The position numbers were made by a program, and so were the translations under genes. Below the pieces are notes generated by a model. It was not told the origin of the DNA. It did no database searches and saw only the letters and a list, made by a program, of their open reading frames with translations. A stretch of DNA of 64,000 bases, taken from NCBI RefSeq assembly GCF_027744825.2, contig NC_071345.1:15377501-15441500 (forward strand), in the 5' to 3' direction. The DNA comes from Synchiropus splendidus (taxonomy: Eukaryota; Chordata; Actinopteri; Syngnathiformes; Callionymidae). Every line of letters begins with the position of its first letter. Position 1 is the first letter of the stretch. Of the stretch, positions 1 through 12,497 are shown one piece after another.

Positions 1-2559
1 ACTTTTTCTTTTTTTAATGAGCAAAATATTAGGATGTTATCCACAGTTCAGCTTCACTAAGCACAAGCGCCTCCTTTCTTTCTACAACTTCTGGCATTGT
101 TCTCTTTGATTTGTGATAACCTTTGGAAGTCGAGAAAATTCAAACTGTTTTTCACGATCAGAACGATTCATACAGTCCAAAACATGACAGTATTTTCCAG
201 GAAATGCTGGGTGCTGAGTCGCCTTCAGTACAGTTCTGTGTTGAGCAGTGAGTATCTCCAACATGGCGGCTTCCTGGTTTGATGATATGCCTGGAAAACC
301 CTGGATAGCAACAGCGAATCTTGTTCGGCAGCCATGCTTTTTCTACATAGTCTCACGATCGGCATTCATAATAATGCATTTGAACTGTAGCTTCTTGGCG
401 AGTTAGCATCCTCACAACCAGGACATGTGAAATTTTGTCTCGTGATCTCCAAATTTGCTCTCAAAATATGAGCATTTGGCTGCAGCCTGTAGCCCTGGTC
501 AGTCAAAACATGGACGAATGCAATCTATTGACCACGTTTCGTAGGTCTATCCAGGAAAAGTTCATTCCTTTTGTGGCTCAGTCCTGTCTTTTTCTACAGT
601 CATTGCAAAAGCTGCGATACACAAATTCCAGAAAATGTTTTGTGAAACTTGGGTAAAAAAAAAAGTTTCCAGCTGGTTGTCACTTCAACATGTTGATGCC
701 AATCTGTTCAGTTTCCTCTGTGTCAGGTTGTTTTTCTTCTGATTCAACATGTCTCACAGCCATAGAGGCACCACATTGTATGATAGAAATTCTACTGCGA
801 AGCAAATTGGCAGAGCCACAGAGGGCGGATCGACAGCGAGAAGACAAGCTGGGAAGGAGGCGGCAAGCAGAGGAGGCAGTGTGAAAGACGGAGCGAGGTG
901 GGGACGGTGATGGAGAAGGAGAGAGACTGAGGTTTATATAACATCTCCAGGACGGTGGGTCTTTGGCATGCGTCAGGGGTCTGAACCATCAATCACTCCA
1001 TCTGTGTAAAATCACGAGCTGACTCCAATATTGCTAAATATTTATGCCATCACAAACACAGGCGTGCAGATGAAAAGAGCCATTCATTAGGGCCTTCTCA
1101 AGCCTGTCAGCCTGGAGATGGAGATTAGAGAAGCTACCTCCCACCGCGTCTGCCTCTCCTCAGCGAGCTTCTCAGCCCTATATATAGAGACATCAGGCCG
1201 ATAAATATCTCTAGCATGCCTCTGTTAGGTAAATAGTCAGCGGAGATGGCAGGGAGGACTAAGCTAAACAGACCTGTTCCTCAGTGAAAGTGCCTCGTGT
1301 ATGTGAGTCACTCGGCAGGGAACAATCAGAACTTGTCATTCGGCACTCTGTCTCCACATATACAGGGCGAGACTTTGAAGTGGAAAGAGTCATTGATGAA
1401 TCAGTAAATAACAAGTGGAATAAACTATTATTAGCTGATGATCACAGGCTGAATCGCAGCGCAATGTGCAGTCTAAATTAGCTCTGTATATATTTATGTA
1501 TGAAGCTTAACACAATTGATTTGTCTTACTTCGGTCACTAAGACAGTATGGTAGCACTAAATCTATGTCATTGATGTATTTTAAATGTAGGATCTTTGGT
1601 TCTTCTTTTGGATTCGCTTTTGTATGCCAAATGGCATGTTTTTCTGGAGTCATTTCCTCTAAAACGGTACACAGTCTAAGGCTGGGTCCAAGTGAACTTT
1701 GTTTCTCTTTCAGACTCTAGCTTGTCCTCTACAACTATTGTAATGACAACTATTTGAAAGATTTCCTTTTACAGCATATTGTACACATCTGCATGCATTT
1801 GTGAAATTTAAGCAAATGTAGTCTCTGTTTTTTTTTTTGTTTTTTTTTTCAATCTTCATGTGAATTTCTGTCATTTGTGCAAAAAGGTTGCGTCTGTAAT
1901 AATTTAGGGATATCCTACCACCATTTGACAGAAAAAAAGAAATAACTAGTGCTATGGCTTTCTTCAACATACAGGGGATGATGGTGCAGTACAGAATAGT
2001 GTAGTGAAGTGTGAGTAAATGTCAATTTTTGTAGTTTGGAGCAACCCAGTCTCACTGATGTTAGTGGGTCATGTTGTGGTGCACGCAGCTGTCCCAGCAT
2101 GTTCGTCTTGGATAGTCTGGTACCCTTTACCCGGGCCTGTCCTGCGCCAGTGACAATGTCATGTAAGTAGGTGACACAGTGATGCTACGCTGTGTCATTC
2201 ACTGTTTCAACAAAGCCATTTTCAGCTGCGTTATTGGTGTTGCTGTTCGGGATGTGGCTACCGAGGACAGGAGACGATTGCAAGTACACATGCTGTGATG
2301 TCTGGCTGGACACTTGCGTCTCTCCCGCATGTGTCAGCTAGACCAGAACCGCTGGGTAAGGCCTCTGCACGTGGGAATCACAGACCATGATAAATTCATA
2401 ATTCAAGTGCAACTTCTGCTATTGTCTGTTAAAGACTTTCTTCTTCTTGGAAGTCATGGGCTCTTCTCCTGTCTCTTCACTTGGCTCTCAAGTGACTGAA
2501 AATAAAATATTCAAACTCAAATAATACATGAAATGGAAATAATTCATTATTTCATGTGC

Positions 2560-2626
2560 GGCCAAGTACCAATTGATCCACGGACCGGGACCGGTCCCCG
2601 TCCCGGGGGTTGTGGACCACTGATCT
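2560..2626. repeat. GC-rich palindromic interspersed repeat fragment
   Basis: A short block built around GGGACCGGTCCC-like palindromic sequence, flanked by TGATCCAC on the left and GTGGACCACTGATC on the right, which are partly complementary. The pattern resembles the end of a dispersed DNA-transposon-type repeat seen in many fish genomes. I cannot assign a family. Its base composition differs sharply from the AT-rich intron around it. Confidence 0.4.
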
Positions 2627-4839
2627 AGCTCACAGGCCCCAGTGAAAACACACATAGAACCACTGGATTCATCTGATACTCTAAAACGGTGTGTTGACTT
2701 TATCTATTAAAATGATGGTACCAAGCGCTGGTACCCTTATGGGCCACCTTGAGGCCCGTAGCAAAACTTGCCAACAAATGCTGGCAATTTTGGCCACTTT
2801 TGGCAGTGGAAATGCCCTTGAACCGACCCTGACTGCTCCTTGGTTTTTGGTTTTTCTATCTATCCTCATTCTGTTTGGGCGCAACACTCCAGCAAGTATC
2901 CTAAATTCTCTCGTGGTCATCCATTATAAGCTGAAAAAGTACTAAGGACTCTGACCTGTATGTTCGCACACAGTAGTGTGTGTTTGTGGATGCCTCTGCG
3001 TACTTTCAGATTTTGTTTCCGGATCAGTTCTTGGAAGCCAAAGCCTCCCTAGTGTAATACCATTTTTCTGTTTTTGTGGTTATTTTGGTGAGTATGTGTT
3101 GAGGTGAATGGCTTGTCTTGGCTGACTTCTTCTCATAGTGCTACTACGGACACTCATTAGGTGGATGAATGAAAAGAGACTTGTATATAGACAATAATAG
3201 TTGGATGGGCTTGAGATATTAACTCTCGCATCCACTAATGCTGTACCCTGCATCACTTCACCATCACTTCATGCCAGTATTTCCTTTTGTGTATTTGTCC
3301 TTGGAGGGTATTCAGTGTGTCTTCATCTCTCCTATCGTGCCCTGTCCACCCTGTGTCAATCTGACTGCTCCATAATTGGTTGTTTTTTGGTCGTCCAGCC
3401 TGTCCTCCGAGAAGTTGATTCATAGCGTTTGTAAAGGTGACAGTAGCGGCTGTCCCTACCAGACAAAGTAGCGGCATCACCAGGGGGACCTCGGCTTGCC
3501 TGCTTGTCTGTCTGTGGCCGTACACTCAAAGGACTCACTCATGGCTGAACGTTTCAGGTCGAGGTCACAGATGCAGGTTTGGGTGATCATGCACAAATGC
3601 AAATTATCTTTGATTTTATTCAGTATATTTTTAATTTCACCAAGTCCAGCTGCACAACTTTATATGTTGTGATTTCATAACTAAAGCTTCCATGATGATG
3701 GAGACTAAGATTAGATTGCATTGCAGTCATGGGTGGAAAATTTACAGTCAGTATAAAGAATTGTTGGTCTGTGATCTTTGTAGCATAAACAGTTCGGTCA
3801 TCACCAGTGTTAATGTGTGAAGAGGATCATCTTAAATTGGATCATTGAGTTGTCAAATATTAAAATGTGATTAATCATACTTAATAAAACTTTTCATTAA
3901 TTAGATTCATATTTTTTATTTTAATTTTCTTTTAAATGAAGTCCTTCCTCTAAAAATATATACAATGAAAAGTCATTTCTAATGTTGTTGTTGCCTCAGT
4001 TGTTTTTAATAATGCTGCTATACTGAATTATGATAGCAACATTATGATAAAAAGATTTGGATGAGGAGGAACAAATACTTGAATTGTGTGTACAGTGTCA
4101 TGCTAAGGACAGTGCAGTAGCCTCCATGTTAGCAAATGCTGGCAGGTTTGCTATTCTAGGATGGAACTGCTGTCCCTGTCTTTCAAGTTAAAATATTGAT
4201 GCTTATTAGATGGCTGTCGTTGTTCTATACACATACATCTAGTATTTAGAATGACAGACATGTCCAATGGTCAACAGGCATTCAGTTGACATCATCAGGG
4301 AGAGCCATTGTCCAGTGCGAGACAGAACCAGCCCAAATAATAGCTGTGTGTGTGTGCTCTTGTGTGTGTGCTCTTACCATCTCACTATTGCCATCATTGA
4401 AGGTAATTGCTTAATGAAAAGATTCTAAAGGGTTTGGAGGTGCCATAGTGAAATTGATCGCCAGCGTTTTCATGGTCCGGGCTTTGACCTGAAATTGATA
4501 TTGTGAGCGAGTCTTTCAGTCTTCTCTTGAGATGATTTCATCGTCCATAATTGACTTTGCTTGCTGGGATGCTGATTCTGTTTTTCTTTTTGCGAATGGC
4601 GGATGATGGTCACGCGAGCAAATGCAGGTCACGGTTTGGCTTTAAATTCGGCTTGAGCAACTGGGCTAACCAGACAAGACGGAGAGGGTTTACCTGCGTG
4701 GTTGCATGTGCGCGCAGGCGAGCCTTTGCTGTGAGGTGACCTGTGTTACAGCAAGCGTAATTGATTGTGTGTGCGGTGGTTGCTCAGTGTTAAGGTTAAT
4801 TTCTCTAACTGCTGGTAAGTGCCGTCTGACCGCTCCCCT

Positions 4840-5130
4840 GGCGGCCGCGCCGAGCCGAAGTAATGCCACTTAGAGGCCCCGGGGCCTCCGCCGCCGGCCA
4901 GCTCATTGATCCGATGATCAATAATTGCATCTGTAGCAGACACTGAGCACAGAGGCCTCGGCAGTGACCCGCACTAACAGACTCATTCTTGTCAGACGTG
5001 GAGTCACGCCGCACAATTGGTTAGCAAACTGCAGTGTCGGGGATCACTTAACGCTCCTTAACAGGCTCCACAGGAGTCACCAGCCAAATCAAGTTGAGTG
5101 GAATTTCACCTCATCATTTCATGTGTGTGA
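4840..5130. promoter_or_regulatory. Candidate conserved non-coding element in the intron
   Basis: A stretch of complex, non-repetitive sequence, GC-richer than its surroundings. It holds several developmental transcription-factor-like words: TGATCAATAATTG (4916-4928), CACAATTGGTTAG, and a perfect 16-bp palindrome at 4873-4888. No frame codes convincingly. It resembles vertebrate non-coding elements near developmental genes, but conservation was not tested, so the call rests on composition and motif texture alone. Confidence 0.3.
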
Positions 5131-5420
5131 GGTGATTTCACTTTGGAACATTTGAGAGGAGCTGTGACTGTCCTTGCTTCTCTGTTACACGCTTCCTTCC
5201 CTTTCTCCTTCAAGCCTTTAGCAATCAGTTCGGCGCTGCAGAAATGCTTTACTGAAGTGTCAAGTGGAGAGGTCTCGCATTTTTCTACAAAAAGACTCTG
5301 CTGAATTGGGGATGAGTATCGTGGTACGTTGTCACATGTATCAGTCCATATATTATAATTATTCGCTTGTAAAACATAGCCACCAATTGTTCCTTTGTCC
5401 CTGGATTTTATTCTTCTCAG

Positions 5421-6342
5421 TAGGGATGAGCGATATCGACAAAAAAAGATACATTTCGGCAATAACTATGCTTACCACGATAAATCCATTTTCATTCTAT
5501 CCCATGTCTTGTACACACTACAGTCTCTCTGTTTCGACTGTTTCATGATGAAAATTATTACTGGAGTTTGTCTGCAGCATCATTATTTGTTTATGTCTAA
5601 ATATAACAGTTAGCCAAGTGTAGAGATGAGAAATTCAATGTTTCATGTCTCTTGTAGAACTAGTTTATTTAGGGGTTAAATTGAGCCATCTGTCTGCAGT
5701 ATCTCAATAAATGATCATTTAGTCATATTCTATTCTCAAAATCATGATACAAACTGTTAGTCCTTTCTCTTGTGTGATGAAAAACATGTTCACAATTCTC
5801 TCTCCTAAAATGGATGGGTTTTTTTTTATGCCTTATTGAATATCTCGTGAATACTTTGAACGCTTTAGAATTTGTTGATGGTCCCTAACTGATGCCGGGT
5901 CGTAGCATTAGCACTGCCTGTGAGAGTGTGTCTGCGATCAGTGAACTCTAATAGGGACGCGGAAGAGGACGCCGCGCTAATACCGGAGCGGAGCTCCATC
6001 CAATATCCAACTATTTTCACCACGGTGTTTCGCCGAGCGGGAGAACTGCATGTGTTGATGTCAACCAAAACAGACGACCACATCAGAGAACCTATGACGA
6101 CCACTCCATCTAATAAAATAAACACAGATCCAGAGACTCAGAGTCGACCAGAGTCATTATCCAATGTTTCCTGCACAGTTGTCACACGCCGATGTGTCTG
6201 TTCAACGCCGCGGAGTTGGAGAGCGTGGCGCGGTCTCGTCTTGTTCACATGTGCAAGTCCAATGCAGCGAGCGTCTCACGTGTTCATCGTGGAGATTGTG
6301 TTTGGCGGTGTATCGTGTACGATAAATTATTGGCCATCCCTA
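5421..6342. mobile_element. Non-autonomous hAT-type DNA transposon, 922 bp
   Basis: The element starts TAGGGATGAGCG and ends GGCCATCCCTA, giving imperfect terminal inverted repeats on the TAGGGATG pattern typical of hAT elements. It is bounded on both sides by the identical 8-bp sequence CTTCTCAG (5413-5420 and 6343-6350), the target-site duplication length that defines hAT insertion. No transposase is recognisable inside. The longest open frame (154 codons, 5920-6384, plus) runs through the right terminus into flanking DNA and has no hAT domain I can see, so the copy needs a transposase from elsewhere. The exact duplication points to a fairly recent insertion into the znf407 intron. Confidence 0.85.
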
Positions 6343-8692
6343 CTTCTCAGGGAGCCTACATCTTGTTCAGATCTCAGCCAATAGCAGAGCCTGCCCTCTT
6401 CTCTCATCCTCAGTCAGTCAGAACATTCAAAACACATATTAAACAGGCATCAACCTCTTGCCGGGACCAAATCACGCTGTTCAAATGTTGTTCTTCCACC
6501 AGGAGTGCAGGACAACTGAAGAGATGGGATGTGCAACATTAACTTGATTCACTGCCGCGGCGACTGAGTGACACTCCATAAACCTCAGCAGGCCACCACC
6601 GGGACCTGCCAAACAGCACCCTGGGCTAATGTGACACACGCTAGCATATCGGCATGCCGCCCCCTCCGCACACTAATAACCAGCCGCAGGGTGGGAGGTT
6701 CATATACAAATAAATGCATTGGGAGACTTATTATACCGACACATGCCACCAACTGACCTGAGCACTCCACCCACGTGCCGACAGCTTGGGAATTGAGAGA
6801 TTCACACAAGTGGATTAACATCTTCACCTTCGCAAACTCCACAGAGCTCAAGATACAATCTGGTGTTCACGCTTTTTTTTTTTTTTTTCTGTTTATTCCG
6901 AAACGCACACACTGGTTCGAACAGGTTTTATGATAATGTAGCAGAAACTGCTCAGAGATTGAGTCATTGTCTCCTGCTGCCGACCCTTCTCGGCTCGCAG
7001 CATTTTGGCGTAGGCAGCCGGCATCGGCCCCCGTAGCTCAGTGTAAACAGGTAACCTCTGCTGCTGAAAATGCCAACTTCCTTCAACGCTGCTGACTCTC
7101 TCCACACACTAACTACATCTCTTGTCACACCAGACACAAATAGTCTGAACTGATATTTACCACACAGACTTGTGGCCTTTTGACTGCAGTGTGCAGCTCC
7201 GTGTATTTCCTTTTATTATCCGTGTGCGCTGCATAGACCGATATCTATCAGCGCGTACAGATAGAGAAGGGATAAGTGAGGATTTTACTTCTTGCATGTT
7301 ACTATGAAATGTGTGCAGAAACATGTTATTTTTATCAAGACATTCTCACTAAACAGGCGTCAGATTTTCATGTCCACTTTTGCATCCCGGAAAACGGCCC
7401 AAAGTCGGCCTTGCATGTTGGCACATTATGTGCTCAGTTGAAGCACATGTTTCATCCCCCTGAGCATGTTTGCTATGGGCAGCGCATTGGATTTAAGGTT
7501 GGTTGGTGGTTGGACATCTCTCCAGTCACAGGTGCCATCAGTGAAGGATAACCTGTTCTTTAGGACAGTCACGTGGGGCAAGAAAAATTGAAAAGTTTAT
7601 TGAAACAGCCTATTGTCAACCTGCAACCTGTAAGGCTGATGTCGGTGTCAGCCTCGGACACAGGTCTACTTGCAAATAGTCGGTGTTTGACACCTTCGGA
7701 GGGAAAATGTTCACAGTGCCAAAACACTTTCTGGCGCCAAGTAGAGTAGATTGCTCTCATTTGAATATAGGAGGACATATCTGACTTCATTTTTTGGATG
7801 GAAATTTTAAAAATTGTGGCAACAAATGCAAGTGCGACATGGTGGTTTTGGCCTGGAAAGCACACATTTATAGGTAGTCTGCCTTTAGGGTCGTCCTCTC
7901 CGTTGGAAGTGCGGGCTATAGATCGCCAACCTTTCTGTTTGAATTGAATTTTTAATTGAACCAGAACTCAAAGATTGTTAATGTCTTCAAAATGCTGCTA
8001 ATATTACTTATTTATATAACTGTATCCAAGGTCAATCGCACTGAGCCAACATTTTATCAATTTCATCAAATGCAAAGCATTTCTCAAATTTTCTTTTTGC
8101 TATACTTATAAATTACAAATAAAAGTTAGACTCTAGACAAAATACAACGCTCTCCCTTTTGGTTATTATTGGCTGATGTGAGCATAGACCATCATAGTAG
8201 GTGGTGTTTAGAAGCTTCCAGATCAGCTGTTAACATTTTATCTCTTTGCTTCATACAGCATGTTGAACGTCAAACTAGAACACTGATCTCCGTAGGTCAT
8301 GATCTCGACATGCTTTGGAAGTTTTTGGTGGTCTGTAGAACAAAACCCGCACTTTGAATTTAGTCTTCCAACTAAGTGTTTTGCAAAAATTCAGTCCTCC
8401 ATCTAGTGCTGTCCAATTCCCAACTGTTTGGACCAAAGTATGTTTTCACCTTGTGATCAGAGAGTCAGTGAATTAGCCGTGACCCTATCCCACCGTACTT
8501 TTCTGTTTTCCCTCTTGTTCGGAGCTCATATGTGTGGTATTACTGGTGCGTCACATGCAGTTTGTATCTTCTTTCTCTTGAATAGCTCAGCTGGGGATTC
8601 TTGTCTCCCCACCCTGGGTGTCCTCCACCTCAGGGACAATTATGACTGGGATTGATCCAGCTGTTTCAGATTTGTCCGATAAACAAGTGAAG

Positions 8693-8713
8693 CTAATCTG
8701 TGGTCTTCCTCAG
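8693..8713 (+). other. znf407: Splice acceptor and branch-point region of the last znf407 exon
   Basis: CTAAT at 8693-8697 fits the branch-point consensus yUnAy. It is followed by the pyrimidine-rich TCTGTGGTCTTCCT and the acceptor CAG at 8711-8713. The downstream frame is open from this point to the stop, with the first two exon bases completing a codon split across the intron. Confidence 0.7.
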
Positions 8714-9516
8714 GTATCGTGTCCAAGGCCTTCGACTGTCGTCTGCGGGGTCAGGGGGCCTCATTTGTGGAAACGGAGACCTTGACTTCGCCACCCCGTC
8801 CGCCCACATCTGCACAAGAAGACTCCATCCAGCAAGTCATTATCATCCAGGGGTATGAAGAGGGAGAAGTGGCTCAAACCCTGGAAGAGTCTGCTGCTGC
8901 CACGCTGCAGACCCTGGCCATGGCTGGTCAGGTGGCCGAGGTGCTGCATATCACTGAGGATGGGCATGTCATCACCTCAGGCGCAGAAGTTCCAGCCGCG
9001 GCGGCGGCTCACCTGGCCGGTACAAGCACAGAATATGTGGTGTTGGATTCGCAGGATGCCCAGGAGAAGCTGAAAGGCCTGACTAGGAGAGCCACGGCGG
9101 GACAAAGTCATCCACCCTCAGAGTCGTCCACAGCTCTGGACGCTCTCCTCAATGCTGTCAGCGAGATCGGCCACCAGGAGGAGATCCGGGAAGAGGAGGA
9201 GGTCATCCCTGAGATGCTGACTCCTGAGGTGGAGGTCTCCACGCAGAAAGAATTGCAGCCAAAGGTCATGAAAGCCAAGGAGGCAGCGCCTGAGAGCAGT
9301 CAGGAGGACATACAGGAGGTGCTGAAGCTGGCGGCCTCTCAGATGATGAAGGACGGGCTCACCCAGGTCATCGTCAATGACAAGGGGACCCACTACATCG
9401 TGACGGAGCTCCAGCTGGAGGAAGGAGTGTTCCGGGAGGCTGCAGTCGGTGATGGAGGACAGCCACAGGTGGAGCAGCAGGAGACTGAGGAGATGGTGGT
9501 TTATCTGCAGGGGTAG
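8714..9516 (+). CDS. znf407: Zinc finger protein 407, C-terminal (last) coding exon
   Basis: This exon encodes the C-terminal tail of ZNF407, a large nuclear C2H2 zinc-finger protein. Mammalian work links it to transcription of PPARgamma targets and GLUT4 in adipocytes, and to neurodevelopmental disease. The exon begins after the CAG at 8711-8713 in the middle of a codon, so its first complete codon is at 8716 (Ile), and it stops at TAG 9514-9516. It has no start codon of its own. Counting Val at 8719 as residue 1, the tail is acidic and finger-free: an IIIQG segment near 41-45, LHITEDGHVIT at 76-86, EYVVLDSQDA at 105-114, STALDALLNAVSEIG at 137-151, MMKDGLTQVIV at 209-219, THYIVTEL at 224-231, and EEMVVYLQG at the end. 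The ALDALL, MKDG-TQVIV and THYI-TEL motifs match my memory of mammalian ZNF407 rather than the related ZNF335, whose C-terminus differs. The finger exons lie upstream of the window. Confidence 0.85.
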
Positions 9517-10145
9517 TTTTGGCTACCTTCATTTTCAGGTTCATCTTTGATTTGAGTCGTCCCATTCGTTTTTCTAGTTTAGTTTGACCATATTTTTCCG
9601 TCTATTTTACCTGATTTATCTGGTGCCGATGACTTTCTTTTGCATTCTCACTGTTCATTTCCTGTGCTATATTATTCATGTGGCTCCTTGGAAAGTCTTT
9701 ATTCATGAGTTTTAACTTTTCCTCCGCTTCTGCTTTGATCAAATGACAACTCATGTTGCTTTTAAAAATCCCCTTGCTCGACTAAGAGTGATGAATGATC
9801 TTGCATAGGTTGACTTTTTTGGTGGGTGCCAAACGGAACCAGGTTTTGATTCAGAATTTCCGAGGAAGTCACCTCCAGGAAGTTTGATGGAAATGATCTG
9901 ATGGATTCAGCGAAGCGGCTGGATCGGCGATGGATTGTGATCTATTGATATATGTTTCTTTTTTTTCTCTCCTTTTGTTTCATGTGGCAATTGTGTCTTA
10001 ATGTTCTTTGCCTCTGTGACCTGGAGCCTCATCCACGTTCTGGTCCAGTCATAGAGGACAAAGTCATTACTTGTTTGATGATCCTTCCGCTTTTCATTGT
10101 AAATGTCTTTTAGTTTCTGGCAATAAAGGTTTGGCCAAATTCTGA
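9517..10145 (+). other. znf407: znf407 3' untranslated region with poly(A) signal
   Basis: Sequence after the TAG stop is non-coding and T-rich. It contains a canonical AATAAA at 10122-10127, followed about 35 bases on by a GT-rich stretch (CCAGTTTTGTGGC) that could be the downstream cleavage element. This predicts a 3'UTR of roughly 0.63 kb. The exact cleavage site is a guess within 10-30 bases after the signal. No earlier perfect AATAAA was noticed. Confidence 0.7.
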
Positions 10146-12497
10146 ACTCCTGTCAAGTCCAGTTTTGTGGCACAGTCGATGTGAAGGCACACCATCCATG
10201 CATCAGCTGACGGTGGCCATCATGCCTTGTGATCACTATTAGCCATTATCGTGGCCATTATCATTATCGTCCTCATGATCGCCCTCATTCTCCCTTCCGC
10301 GTCCCCCATCAGGCCTTTTCTGTTCATTGCATATAACACACTCATCCTTTTTTTCAGCCTGCAGTTTTCAAGCACTGGAGGGAGAATCAATATTCATTTA
10401 GGCCTCTACACAGGCCCGACTCACTGATGGAGTGAGTGGGAGAGCAGGATGACGGCTGCGAACACAATGGGCCATCGCGGAAAGTAGAGAGAGAACGCTC
10501 TCGTACACTGGGAGGGCATCAAAAGATCATCCCTTTAAATACACACACACACGCACGCACGGGCGAGTAGGTTGGCTGCGAGGAAAAGTGGTGGACGAGT
10601 GGGCAGCAGAAGTGAGAGGATTACAGATGGATGTTGAGAGAGGTGAGGCCGGAGAGAAGTGAAAGAGCCGCCGAAATCCACGCGCACACCGAGAAAGACG
10701 TCTGTAATTGTACGGAACACCTGTCGTTCTCCTCGCCTCGCGCTGCACTTACGGACCGCAGTTGTGTGTTTCTGCTTCTGTTCCGAGGCGAAGCAAGACA
10801 GTTTAACATGGGTCAGTGCGTGAGAGAGACAGGCTTCCAAAGTTAGACGCAGTAAACAGAACAGATCTTTTGGAAGCTACTGTGCACTGGCAAGGAGTGG
10901 GGGGGGGTTAAATTCCACACTTAAATCATTGTTCAATCCTTTGTCTGAAGACTGATTTTGCTTTTACGGACGTTATGAATCTGCTAAACATCAGGTGCGT
11001 GTGCATGATTAATGCTATAGTTTTGGGAAAATGAATAAATTATCGACTCATGAACTGTAAATATTGCAGTATATAGTCTCTCCGAATAATGCCATTACTG
11101 TGTGACCCACACCCATATTTTTTGTGATTTGAAATATGTATATACTTAATATATTTTGAGTTTTAGTGTTGTCCTGGACATTATTATCATGGTAATTACA
11201 GTTTTTATTTTTTTTTAATGTAGTTTATTTTATGTACACATTCACATTCAATAAGCAGGATTTTCAAACAGCTTTTACTTTGAAATGACAGGTGAAATTG
11301 AGTTCTAACTTCCTGGGTGTCTTCCACAGGACCATTGAGTTGGATTTTCTAAAACAGTGAGGTATATTTCCGTGCCTTTAACTCGCATTACATGAGCACT
11401 GTGGAACTGCAGAGTTTCGTTTTCAGGTTTGACTCCGGTCTTAAATGCCAGTTCAATAAAAAAAAATACTCAACACTATCGGAAAGTAAATGTTTAATTT
11501 AAAACTTCAAAATCAATGATATTTATTTCGTTTTTAACACTGATTTTTTTTCTTTCTTCCATTCCTTCTTTTCAACATTGTATTTATTAATTTATTTGAA
11601 TCATCAATTCCATTTTTAATCTTAAAAACGACGTCTGTTCCTGTCAGCACTCTTCACTATTAAAGCATATGTCTGCCTTACATCCATCCAGAATAGATGA
11701 TCTTTGCAGTTTCAGAGTGCAGTCAGTTGAAGTCCTCTGAGGTGAAACCTGCCAAGGTCACTGAAATGTTATGTTGCGCTCACTCATCTGTTTAGTTCTT
11801 CACTGTAACGTTTCGATGGTCGCCTGGTGAGTAAATCCTGGACCTTCTGAGCTCAACAAAACAGACTCAGGTAGGATTGCCTGATTATAATTGTTGTTCT
11901 GTGCAAATCTTTTTTTTTGAACTATGACGACTGTAACATCTTCCTTCTCTGTGTTTTTCCTCTCAACCAAAACGTCCGCCTGCACTCCGTCATGTCGGTC
12001 CAGCGGAGAGTTGGAGCCGGTGATTGTGGGCTGCGCCGTGCGCGTCTCAGCCCTGCATCTGCCTAATCAGACTGGGATGTCTCATTATTGAGAGCAGCCG
12101 GCCGCTGGGGTGACATGCAAGCAGGAGAAATTAGCAGCTGTCACCCAGCGATGAGTTCATTTCCTGATATGCTCCGGCTCGCCGCGGCCCTGCCGCTGAC
12201 GGAAACCTGCCGCTGACGTTTAATTGGTGAGCGGGGAAAGGGCAGAAGGAGGAACGGGTGACGTGGGAGTTGCAGACTGCGATTGTTATGTAGATGACTT
12301 TATGGCTTTTTATTTACCTGAAATTAAACTTCTCTATCATTAACCACTGACTGCTGTGTTGTCTGCCTGCTACCCTGAAATGTGATGTTACACTTGTTTG
12401 GCATTGACTTCCTGTCCGACACGACTTTTAAGGCGACATATAAAACGCCATCTAAGCTTTTTATTGAGGATTCTAGTTGGGTTAGGGTTTCCTCTTA
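10146..12497. other. Intergenic, no gene seen
   Basis: No exon with recognisable protein similarity on either strand. It holds a purine-rich tract near 10.43-10.66 kb, a short CA/CG-type microsatellite at 10541-10560, an AT-rich stretch at about 10.9-11.65 kb, and a GC-richer candidate regulatory stretch at about 11.99-12.25 kb (listed separately). The open frames of 60-100 codons near 10.53-10.85 kb are overlapping on both strands and look fortuitous. Confidence 0.6.
11990..12250. promoter_or_regulatory. Candidate conserved non-coding element
   Basis: Dense, non-repetitive sequence with words such as CCTAATCAGACTGGGATG, CTCATTATTGAG and GTTTAATTGGTGAGC, plus two CTGCCGCTGACG copies spaced about 15 bases apart (about 12190-12220). 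It is non-coding in all frames and unlike the AT-rich DNA before it. Conservation has not been tested. Confidence 0.3.

Larger units (their letters stand above)
1..8713 (+). other. znf407: Last intron of znf407, 3' part (5' end outside window)
   Basis: No exon is recognisable here: no C2H2 zinc-finger pattern appears in any frame, although the preceding exons of this gene should encode fingers. The segment ends in a good acceptor: a pyrimidine-rich stretch followed by CAG at 8711-8713, with a plausible branch point (CTAAT, 8693-8697) about 17 bases upstream of the junction. The donor lies before position 1. The intron contains a hAT-type insertion (5421-6342), a GC-rich palindromic repeat fragment near 2.56-2.63 kb, simple repeats (for example TG runs near 4.34 kb) and a candidate regulatory stretch near 4.84-5.13 kb. 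That all of it is a single intron is an inference from the absence of exons. A small missed exon is possible. Confidence 0.65.

Noticed and set aside
5920..6384. 154-codon plus-strand frame inside the hAT-type element
   Set aside because: It crosses the right terminus into flanking DNA and lacks hAT transposase features.
8719..9516. Assignment to ZNF335 instead of ZNF407
   Set aside because: ZNF335 ends in a different Gln-rich tail with terminal zinc fingers close by; the ALDALL, TQVIV and THYIVTEL motifs here fit ZNF407 as I remember it.
8719..9516. Complete single-exon gene starting at 8719
   Set aside because: The first codon is GTG, not ATG; a good acceptor lies 5 bases upstream and the frame is open back to it, so this is a terminal exon.
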